Program-made: the position numbers and the translations under genes
Shown here: positions 38,360-48,921 of the stretch, piece by piece
Position numbering within the stretch: the first letter of the stretch is position 1
Layout of the letters: every line of letters starts with the position of its first letter
NCBI GenBank assembly: GCA_024305405.1
Contig: JAKNDB010000068.1
Location: 3,658,501-3,722,500, forward strand
Origin: Dirofilaria immitis
Lineage: Eukaryota; Nematoda; Chromadorea; Rhabditida; Onchocercidae
Direction of reading: 5' to 3'
Length of the DNA: 64,000 bases
The notes under the pieces: model-generated
The model's input: the letters and a program-made list of their open reading frames with translations, nothing else
Databases searched by the model: none
Told to the model about the DNA's origin: nothing

Positions 38360-38784
38360 CTTTAAAACAAATATTAACAATGACATAAAACTTCCATAGC
38401 AATAAAATATTTGGCATCAATATTCTCGATATTATCCCGCGATGTTGTAAATTATCTTTGACCTGTTCTGTGAACTTATAATGAACAAAAATATTAACTC
38501 AGGGAATGGAAAAGTGATAAGTTTTTATTTTTTTGTCGCAAAATCATTTGAATAGTTAAAAAATTTTAAAAACAAAGCTGATAATAGCCTAGAAAATAAT
38601 TTTCAAAAAGAATTTTGAAAATCGTATTGCTAATTAGGATTTAAAATCTTGAAATTTAGATCTTAGTTTTATGATATCTCAATTCAGACAAAATACTTTT
38701 TAATTTCTTCAAAAAAATTAAAAATTTATCCAAAAAAATTGAATCAAATTCATTATGGCACTAGAATCATGCAACTTTGCATTA

Positions 38785-41700
38785 TCATTTAGAAATAAGT
38801 GAAGACATCTTCGATTTTTTTAGATTTGTTATATCAGCATCGCTTTCTTGCTTTTTCTCTTCTGAAATACCATTAACAGAAACATTTTAGTATGTTAGAT
38901 CAAAAATAAATTTTTTTCTAGTAAATTTCGATTTAAAATTTTCAAACGTTTGTGACAGATAGATGGATGCCAGGCGATGACAATGTTTCAATTAAATTCA
39001 AATTTTAATTTAAATCAAACATGAATAATCAAATTTTGAATATTCTAACTTTTGCAATTCATTTTATTATTTATTTTCTTTTTTATTTATATATTATAGA
39101 GAAATTAAAAATAAAATGTTTGTGATAATTTTTTCCGAACCTTTCTCACTTGTACCAATTTGTTTTTTTGATTTTTTGCTCGATTCTTGAGAACTCTTCT
39201 TTGCTTCAGAATGCTTTTTCCTTTCCCCTCATCATCGCTTTCTTCATTTTTATCTTTTTTACTTTCTGATTGATTATGACTTTCATTTCCAACTTTTTTA
39301 TCCTCTGGCTCTTTAGTCTCCTTGTCCTCTAGATTCTTTCTCTCAGAATACTTTTTTCCTCTTTTGATGAGTGAATTTGCGAAGTTTCAGGAAGAAATTG
39401 AGGCAATTTTTCGTTTTCACCAATTTGTTATAATCCTGAAAGAAGAGAAAGAAGATATGAATAGCATGAATATCCTGATTAATTTAGCAAATTACGATGA
39501 TTAATTTTAGTTGATGTTGACTCAGGAAGTGATATCTTCTTTGAAAACATTGAAATTATGAATTCTGAAATTTCCTAATATGCTGAAATAAATCTTACAG
39601 CTTATTAGCTAAAATTAATTTACTGAAAATATAAATTTAGTATTTGGTAGCTAAAAATCTTTCGCACTAATCAGATGGAAGTAAATCTAACTGATAGGAA
39701 GTTAGCTAATTTCTGTCCCAATTATTTTGACTTCCATTTTTACGAAGAAATGAGATTATAAAGATTCGTAAAGATGGCTAATTTTGAATGTGATAATTAA
39801 TTTGGCCATTATAAGTTTAAAAATGTACATCCATAAAAATACTTTGGCTACATTTCTGAATAATATTTTTCTAATAATTTCGAGCAAATTTTTCAATATT
39901 TGCTTGGCTTATTTATACGAACAATACAAATAGAAGGAATTGATAAGAAAAATGTTAAACTATCGACCTCTGGAAGTGGTATTTTTTTGGTACTCGAAAT
40001 TTTATTTTGCACTCTTTCTCATTTATTGCTGCATTTGCAATTAATGCAATATCATTTTCAATAAATGAATTGAGCAATTTCTCTAATTTATAATCAATTC
40101 GTGCCCAATCTTTCGCTTTAGTCTATAAAATAATGATAAAAAAATTGATTTAGTTGATTTTATCATTTTCGTTTTTTATATTGCCTTCTTTACATATCAA
40201 ACTAAGAAAAATTAATGAATTAAAAATAATTCAAACTATTGCACCGCTGATTTAATTAAATTAAAGTTGAAAAAAATTATATATATTACCAGAAAATGCG
40301 CCTACTTTTTTAGCTTTTGTATGAAATAAATCAGGATCAGGAAATCATTTAAAACGATACGCCTCCTTATTGCCAAACTATGGTATACGTCACGCAATTT
40401 ACGTGGCTCTGTTTCAGTGCTCGTTGCTGTTATTGTTGCGGGAAAAATAACTTTCTTCGTATGATTTCATCCATAACATAACTATGAATTCGTACCTTAG
40501 AAAAGAATAAAAGTGAAAAAAATTTGTTTGAAATATTTTAATTTTGTTTTTTTTTGTTTTTTGTTTCTATAAACCTATTGCAGTAAGAAATTTTCCATTT
40601 TTTTTTGAATAATAAAAATATCAAATTTATTTCAGAAAATGTATGATTTACATTTCTGGCACGTTTTGCAACATCATTGATACGTTTACGATGATATGAA
40701 TTAGGTAAATCAGCAATTTCTTGAACAACAGCTGCTAAATCTTCCTTAATTGCATCACGTAAAGGACATTTTTATTTGACCAGTATGGCCAAAATGAGCC
40801 AATGTAAACCTCAAAAAAAATATTCAATCTTGCAAGAAATCAATCAACAGATTGATTTTTTTTAACTTAGAATACGATATGAAATATACGAAAATTAATT
40901 CATTTCAAATATGTAAATAAATGAATTTATTGAATTTATAAAAATTTTGAAAATTAATTTTCAGCGACAAAACGAAATAATAATTTTTGAAATCTAAAAA
41001 AGGTAGAATATAACTGTAAATACTTTTGGCACTTCAGGACAACGCATAATTTTTCCTAATGCCCACATTAATGCACCACGTACGTGAACCAATTCACGTG
41101 GTCTAACCCAATCAGCTTTATTTAGGATAATTTTAATTTTATCTTCACTACCTTCCAAAATCTGAATGACCTGTAAAATATTAAAAGTTTTACGTTGCAA
41201 AATTGTTATCATTAAAAATTTCTTCAATATTATAATATTAACTTTAAATTATCTAAAAATTTAAAATTTATAAAATGTTCCAAATATTTTAAAATGAATT
41301 TCAAAACTACCTGTTTATATTCATCACTAATATCAAGCTTATTAGCATCAAATAGCAAAAATATGCAATCAACTTTGCTTGATAAAAATTTGATAACTTG
41401 TGCAAAATCATAACCTCGGTTTTCAACCTTAAGATTCTTATCATTATCATTTAAGACTATTTTTTTATTCTTACAAATTTCCGCTACGGTTTTTGTTAAA
41501 TTAAAAGAAACATAACGCATCAATTAAGTGTTTAAATATCTCAAAAAAAATTTAATTTTCCCTACTGACAAGAATGATACCTGTTTATCACCGGTAAGAA
41601 TACCAGGTGTATCAATGATAGATATATGCTTTAAAAGTGGTGCGTTGAAACGCGTAGCCCTTAATTTATTCATAAATACATCACCAAATATACTTAATGA

Positions 41701-43037
41701 CTGGAAAAAATTTTTCAAATTTCTACCAAAACCAGAAAATCATTTTATCATTATTTTAATGATAAACTACTAAATATTGATTACGAGATAATCTAAATAT
41801 TTCTCATTAATTTCAATAAAATTAATTTAACCAAAATATTTAGCAATACAAATGAGAATAATAAACAAAATGGATTGTTAACGTTAATTTTGAAAATAGA
41901 AGAAAAATTTTAATTGCAAAAAATCTAAATTAACTTGAGGATTTAATATTCATATAAGCTATAGATAGAACAGGTTAACCTGAAATTGATAAGTCTTGTC
42001 GGAAGCTAATGTTATGCCTGCTATTGTTTGTGCTTTCTCGCTATAATCAACATGCGCAAAATATCAGTTGTTGGTTCAGGACCAATATCGGCACCTGGAT
42101 AGTTACCATTTAACAGGTATGAAATCATAGATGTTTTACCGACAGAGTATTGACCAAGTAGCAATATCGTTGGTTTACCCTATAAATTTACAATTACTCA
42201 ATAATTTGTATTTTATTAATTTTTAAATTGAGATTTATTTAAAATAAAAAGTTTGCTAAAATTAAGGAAAAGTTGCCAAAATCATTTGTTCTTTTTGAAT
42301 TTATTATTGTTATTATTTGCATTATTCATCAATTGCTTACTGTTTGTTTATTTAATTGATTTATTATTTTATTTTATTAAATTTTTAAATTGAAATCGTT
42401 TTTTGAAAACAAAAACTTTTTTACCACTAATAAAAACTAAGGAGAAGTTAAGAAAAACTTTCGCAATCATGCTTAGTCTACTATTTTTTCTGAAAAATTA
42501 TTATTTAGTTATTAATCACTTAATTTAACGAGTTTTCAAGTACAAAAGTCTGATGAAATTAAGAGATAAAATTTGTTCAAACATATGAAAATTTATTAAA
42601 AAATATAAAAAATAAAAATTTTTTGCAACCTTCGTTTATTATTATTATTTGCATTATTCATTCATTATTTGCTAACTGTCACAAATTATCATCAATACTT
42701 GTGTCCTAATGTATAGGAAGCAAACCATAAATTCTTGTTCACTTAATGGTGGTGTATCAAATTCGCTGTACAAATAACGCTTTTCAGATGGTACTACTTT
42801 TCGATCGTATGCAGCCTTTAAAGCCTAAAATTCTGACCTTTGTATCTAATTTTCCAAGTAATGATAAAAATTTTTTTGAAATTTTTGTTTTCAAAAATTA
42901 TTAATCGAAATTTGAATTTTATTAAGTGATAACGTAAATTTTAGAATATTTTAAAAGTTGAGAAAAATAGTAAATCAAACCTGCATTGCACCAACAATAG
43001 CCGGATCCGGTAAAGGTTGCTCACCAGGTTTACACAT
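38785..43037 (-). CDS. EHD/RME-1-like dynamin-superfamily ATPase lacking an EH domain, with a Lys/Glu/Ser-rich tail
   Basis: EHD proteins are ATPases that tubulate and cut endosomal membranes in recycling. Eleven exons are modelled: 43037..42981, 42824..42726, 42179..41980, 41700..41581, 41427..41311, 41170..41024, 40809..40652, 40495..40306, 40122..39968, 39435..39141 and 38861..38785. Hallmarks are the P-loop LGQYSVGKTS, then IGPEPTTD, SIFGDVFMNKL, IIDTPGIL (switch II), RGYDF, LLFDANKLDISDE, ILNKAD (base recognition) and GALMWALGKI. The helical part includes VYIGSFW, LPNSYHRKRIND and FIENDIALIA. Family members end in a calcium-binding EH domain. Here an acidic/basic low-complexity tail (SESKKDKNEESDD, SKKSKKQIG) follows instead. 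Exons 3 and 7 are each one base short of the required phase (200 and 158 nt). Exon 8 lacks about five bases and exon 10 several, nearly all in A/T runs. Substitutions in the G domain suggest a divergent paralogue rather than canonical rme-1. Confidence 0.85.
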
Positions 43038-44357
43038 TGTCAAACTTTTCTTGTAATCAAATTAAAGTCACAGGTGAACCGGCTGCTTTGCAAAATTGCT
43101 TGTGAAAATAAATTCGATTGAAATATGAGCGGTGAAAATAATTTTATTCTTATATATCAGCAAATTTTTTTCAAAATATTGATAATTTTTATTCATTTTT
43201 TTATTTAACTAATAGAAAACTTTTGAAGAAGATATTTTGAATATTTTCTAAAATTATTGATTTTGTAATATTAAATATTCGAAATCACTTAAATATTCAA
43301 AATCGCTTAATTTATATTTTGACTGTTCTATAAAATTGTTGAAATATTATACTAAGCACTTATAATCATTTAAATATTCATAATTGCAAATAAAAATTCT
43401 TTCATCTCATATTAGATGCAATTTTAAATAAAATGTAATGATAAAGGAGTGGGCAGAATTTTTTCCTCTGTTGATATTAGTAACAAAGAGAAAAATTAAA
43501 GTTAAAATAGGTTGACTTATAATAAAAATTTGATTAAAATGGAATAAAAATTAGTTTTTCATTAGGCTGATCAAATACTCATTATAGAAATTTTCTGAGT
43601 AATATTTGCAAAAAAATACGGATCAGTTTAAGTTGATAAAATTATAATATTAGGATGGAGAAAATAATATTTAAATTTCTATTTTTATTTTTTCATTGTC
43701 ATACGAATTTTCATTTATAAAATTAACGCCTCCCTTTCGTTCATTTTCCATCTTTCATTTTATTTTTTCAATTGCGCAAGTAACAATTCTAATGATTTTT
43801 ATACCAATTTAGACCATAATTATCAAATCGTTAAAATATTCGCTGTCTTATTGCTAAACTCTTTATGAAAGTAAACATTTATTTAAAAAAGTGGTTTCTT
43901 GAGTTTTAGAATTAATAAGATTTCCTGCAGGATGAATTTCCAAAAAAGGAATTAAAAAAATGGACGGGAGTTACCAAATTTTGATTTTAAAATTGTTTTA
44001 AACAGAAACTAAGGATTAAAATTCTAAACGACAACTCCTGAAAGGAAAATTTATAAAAAAGAAAAATGAATATAAACAGAAAACAAACACATTTATAAAA
44101 ATTTTATTTTGATCTTTAATGAAATATTTAAGAATTGAAATGAATAATAATATTATACAAAATAAAAATATCAATTGCTATGAATTTATTCATTTGGTAA
44201 CTAATTATAAACGTATTTGTTTATAATTACTTAACTAATTGCTTTATAAGTTAATTAATTGATAATGCTTTTATTTAAATTTGACTTCTGATATATATGA
44301 TGACCTTCCCTAGTAATATTCGATCGAGATTTATCAATTGCTTCGTCTTTAATTTTC
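43038..44357. other. Intergenic AT-rich sequence upstream of the EHD-like gene
   Basis: This is the presumed promoter region of the minus-strand EHD-like gene. A GCAAAGCAG acceptor-like site lies about 57 bases upstream of the ATG. I see no other gene, array or repeat. Confidence 0.4.
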
Positions 44358-44609
44358 ATGCCAGAATCTGTGAAAAACGAAAAAAAAACACCTGCCCGTT
44401 ATGAGAAAGCGAAATCTTTGTCTCACAGACAATTATATTTGGAAATGTTTGTGGGATTGAAAGTTGCTAATATTGAGAACAGAAAGAAATTGTTTCATCA
44501 CTTCGCACTATTAAGGGCTTTTGGAGTCACTTTTTTCGGGAAGAAGGGGTCACCCTTTGATGGTCGTGAGAACTTGACTGTAGCCCGACCGTTTATCACT
44601 AGAACCTGA
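44358..44609 (+). CDS. Unrecognised 83-residue open frame in a GC-richer patch
   Basis: A plus-strand ATG opens an 83-codon frame with balanced composition (KTPARYEKAKSLSHRQLYLE and later LLRAFGVTFFGKKGSPFDG), including few AT-biased codons towards its end. The patch 44380-44700 is less AT-rich than the DNA around it. The frame lies between two minus-strand genes. No domain, signal peptide or membrane segment is seen, and I do not recognise it. It could be a small gene, an exon of an unseen gene, or a fragment of transferred or organellar DNA. Confidence 0.3.
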   Translation: MPESVKNEKKTPARYEKAKSLSHRQLYLEMFVGLKVANIENRKKLFHHFALLRAFGVTFFGKKGSPFDGRENLTVARPFITRT

Positions 44610-44966
44610 CTAAACAATGACCAAAAAGCCCTTGATTAGTAATACTGTCTGTACGCCCTTGTGCCGCAAGATATGTGCAAGAGTTAATCATTTACGGTAC
44701 GTGAGATAAAGAAATAAGACAGTCTAGACATCATGAGATAAATCAATGATACATCATGTTATATAGAAAAGGTGAAATCGACAGGAACAAAGGCAGTCCA
44801 TTTTTCCAACATTTAGCTACATTTGTTTGTTGGTATACATAAGAGGAAGCAAATGTCATATAATGGCAGTGAAGAATGTTTGTAAGTGATGGCAGTCGAT
44901 AATGTTCAACAAATTAAATTTAACATCAACCAGGCTATGAAAAGCAACTTCTTAAACACCTGAATG

Positions 44967-47900
44967 TCAATTATGGATCATGGAATTTCTTCGGGTTTCC
45001 CGACAGTATCTTTGCTTTTTTATTATTAACTTCAACATTGTTTTTTGATTGCCAGTTTGCTTTTCTGGTTTGTCTAATTTTATACTGGCTATTTGCTCTT
45101 CCAATTTTTTCTTTTTATATTAGCCTTTTGCTCATCCGGTTTATCAGATTCTTTTGGTTTATCCATTTTGATACTAGCCAATTCCTTCTCTAGTTTCTTT
45201 TTCTTTAGATTAATCTCTTGTTGGTCCGGTTTGTCAGATTTTACACTATCTCTTTGTGATGTTTTTTCTTTTTCGATCCATCTTCACTTTCTTTTTCTGA
45301 CTGTTTCGAATTCATTTCTTCAACGGTTGTATATTTAGGCGATTCTTTTAGTGCTGCAGCATCAGCATTAATTTCAGCTTCACATTTCACAAATGCTTCA
45401 AAGAATTCATTTTTCGCCTTCCTTTCAAATTGATACTAAAAATTTTAGAGATTCAGAAGGCAGAAATTGAATAAGATTAAAAATGGTCATAAAATGTCAG
45501 GAATCCACCAATTAAAGAGATTCTAATAAAACTCTCTTTGAAGCAGGAGAAAAAATCTCTTCGTTAATCATCGAAATATCCATTAAGAAATTGGCTGATC
45601 GGACAGGTTTACGATAGTCAGAAACCAAAAATAAATTTATGGAAGCATTTGTTATTTTTTTCTTAACCTAAGTAAATGATGGAGTAGTAGAATTGACGTT
45701 ATAATAATGAACTCATAAAATACGTTTACTCCACGGTTTACATCTTTAACATATGTCAAAATCGTCGAGAAACAGCATCATAATTACATATGGCCTTTTA
45801 ATTGTTTAGATATTTTATTATAAAAAATAAACTTACACTTTTTAGCATCAAAACTTTAAGACATTGCATATGATGTCGATGTACTGCCTTATAACGCATT
45901 ACCTTGAAAATTTATAGGAAAGATTAAGAAGCTTTATAAAGTTTGCAAAATCAACAAATTTTAATTCTATCGAATATACAGTTTTAGCCTGATCAGGTTG
46001 CAAGTGAAAAAGTTTATCTCATTCTCGAGTGAAATAAGTTTACCTCATTCCTGACACGTTCAAAAAATAATTGATGTTTGTCTCGAGCTTCTTTCGCTTT
46101 CGTAATACGTTCGGGTGTTTTCGAGCTTCTACACTTGCCATACTTCGATCCATTTTATCTTTCAGAATGTAGCACTTTTTAACATCCTGAAATAATGTAT
46201 CTATATCATAATGATAAATGACATAAATAAATCTGATATAATTATCCGACCTGATGACTTTTACAATATATCAATACCTATGTCAGCACCTTTACTATTT
46301 TACGGCAGTCTTTCTGAAGATAGAAAGATTTTCTTATTTTTCAGAGTTGACGTATCTTTGCAGTCGTAAAGGTTTTTTAAAATTTTTAAAAATAATTTAG
46401 ATTCTGTTAATTATATTTTAAGATTTATTAAAAATAATTCTATTTTGTGACATCGATCATAATACTTACGATTCTGTTTATAGTCAATAAATATACATAT
46501 ATAATATCATTCCGTTTCCTTCAAATGCCAAATTGCAAACAATAAGCTGGCATGCAACTTCGAAAATTGAAATAATTTAAAGCGTTGTGAAGGATTTTGA
46601 AGTTAAAAATTTCAAATTCTGCATGAAATTGAAAGATGACCTTCATAAGACGTGGATAATCTTCTTGAATCCAACTTTTCATCGGTGTAACCACTCGTTG
46701 AAATGCTTCCATTTGAACTTCACGTTCTTGCTTCGCAACCGATAAGCAAACGTTTGCTGTTGCTTGAAGTGCCTCATAGAAACTGCCACAAACAAAATAT
46801 GGCATATACTGCAACAATTATGTAACGATCATTCATATACTGCAGCAAATATTTATATGGTGTAACAATTATCCTTCTATATACTGTAGCAATTATCTTT
46901 TTATTCATACAATGTAACAGTTATCCCTTTTTTCATGTACTGTAATGATTTCCGCAATTATTCTTCTCTTCATATACTGTAATTTACATTATAATAATTA
47001 TCCTTTTATTCATATATATTTAATTGCATGAAATATTTGAATTTGTAGGATTAAAAATGTGAATTTTTCATTTTTTTAAATGCAAAAATTTTACAAAAAT
47101 GTGCTCATTTTTATATGTTTATTTCAATTCTTAATTCAAATTAGACAATCGATTTTAGGTAAATAAATTTTTATGATATATTCTAAGTCAATATTTCCCA
47201 TTTCCAAAATAGTACAGTAGTTTAATAATATCCATCAAGAGCCTATCGAAAAATCTACATTTCCTTCATCTCGTCTCTGTTTTTAAGGATTAAAACAAAC
47301 ATCTAAAATCCTGCAGGAATTTTCATATTATGTACAATTTAGAAACTTTTTTTTATTTTGCAAAACAAAACATAGCCAACTGTAATATTTCAGAGACGTT
47401 ATCGCGATAATTTTCAATTGAAGATGTCATCAGATCGTCTTTCTATCGATAATATTTTTTCGATTTTAGTCATGCAAAGTTATTCGTTAGCAATAAAGTC
47501 ATATCAATTTAGTAAAAAAATGATTCGATTGAAAAAATTTTTGAAAAGATTTGTAATCGTAAGAAATATGAGAAAATAAAGAAGAGATCTTCTTCGCGAT
47601 AAAGATTATGAAAGTTTACTTTATTTTAATAACTATTTCGGTAGATGGTTTATTTGCAATAATTTTGCGATTACCAATTTTTTTATTTTGACTAACTCTG
47701 TTTATCTGGTTAATTTCATAAATACACTATAAATTACCATTTTCTCCCCTTTTTTTGCTGTCATCTGCATTCCTATATAGGCGATCCTTCAAAGCTTATT
47801 TTGTTCTGATGGTTTAATAACTATTAATATTTATTTCAATAACTTTGTAAAATTACAACCTGTGTTTATTTTATTGACTTTGTTTACTTGTTTACTTTTA

Positions 47901-48921
47901 TAAATATATTATAAATTATCACTTTCCTCCCTACTTTTTTATTGCTATCCGCATTTCTACATGGATGATATTAGTAAAGTTAATTTGACTAATTTTTTAT
48001 CCTATCAATGTTATCATTTCTAGCGTATCTCTAATAGCTTATACTAATCTTTTCTGCTCATATATAATATACGATATTTTTGCATAACATTAGTAGCATT
48101 TGTTTCATTCTTTGAAAAAAATTGGAAAAGATATTCTAAAGCAACTTAGGAAAAAATATTTTAGTTCTATAACTACGAAAATAAAAGAAGTAATTAATAT
48201 TGAAAATTAGAATGTAACGAATGGTTTTAGTCACCTTTTTAATGCTTTAAATTAAGGTAAACATTAACGTAAGCAAAAGTTACCTTTTGTGCTACCTGTG
48301 CCAATCGTTCTAGATCATTCGGTTTGCTATGTTTCAACGGTGGAGCATTAATTAATTTTTCAATTGCTGCTACAACTGCTGTCGTATGCTCTTGTGTTAT
48401 CTAGAGTAATCTTAAAACTATAACTATGACTACAGTAATTAACACTGATAATTATGACATAATAATCAATATCAACCTGTTTTCATGCTCTGAATTGAAA
48501 TAGATATTAATTAAAGTAGGTAATTAATTAACATAATAATGGACGAACAGATAGCTAGGAATATTTAAAAGTTATAAAACAGTAACAAATTAAATAGACA
48601 ATCTACAACTATCACATTATAAATGATTATTTTCCTTCATCTAAAACGGACAATCTAAATGTAAATATGTAATATTATAGGAGAGATAAATGATTCGTAA
48701 TCATTAGACACATTAAAAAACATAACCTTTCTTAGTGAATAGATGTTTTCAACTAATGCCTAGTGATTAGATATTACTGATAATAACATTTCCTATTGTT
48801 ATTTATATTCTTATCAAACATATAAATCATTAAAATGGCTAACTTTTATAAAGCCAATTGCTTTCTCGAAATCCTCTGAATAAGCTGAGAGTTTCTTAAT
48901 TTCGCTCAAAGTTTTTGGCAT
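44967..48921 (-). CDS. BAR-like helical protein with a repetitive Lys-rich C-terminal tail
   Basis: Six exons are modelled: 48921..48844, 48400..48284, 46808..46641, 46186..46044, 45902..45837 and 45435..44967. The ATG sits three bases behind a TTTTTTTAG acceptor, suggesting trans-splicing. The first about 230 residues are almost entirely helical and charged (SYEDF-like start, then GSFYEALQATANVCLSVAKQ, RVRNEVMRYKAVHRHHMQ, ERKAKNEFFEAFVKCEAEIN). This resembles the three-helix BAR/endophilin type of membrane-curving dimer, but the assignment rests on pattern, not on a signature motif. The tail is basic and contains a duplicated unit, KKKKLEKELASIKMDKP and KKKKLEEQIASIKLDKP. Exon 4 is 143 bases where 144 are required (T run 46118-46121). 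Two further A-run breaks occur in the last exon (45262-45267 and about 45105-45116). A long intron (46809-48283) carries a degenerate tandem repeat. Confidence 0.7.
46800..47020. repeat. Degenerate tandem repeat spanning an exon's splice acceptor
   Basis: The block CATATACTGCAACAATTAT at the intron/exon border recurs in altered form (CATATACTGCAGCAA, TATATACTGTAGCAATTAT, CATGTACTGTAATGATT, CATATACTGTAATTT) at about 35-60 bp spacing down the intron. On the minus strand each copy repeats a TTGCAG or TACAG acceptor-like core. Only the first copy is next to coding sequence. Confidence 0.6.

Noticed and set aside
41528..41773. Plus-strand frame of 81 codons
   Set aside because: It is antisense to EHD-like exon 4, which contains the DTPG motif.
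42726..43037. Canonical RME-1 N-terminus
   Set aside because: The first two exons show the right spacing and an EHD-like core, but the residues are too divergent to assign to the canonical gene. A paralogue is preferred and no gene symbol is given.
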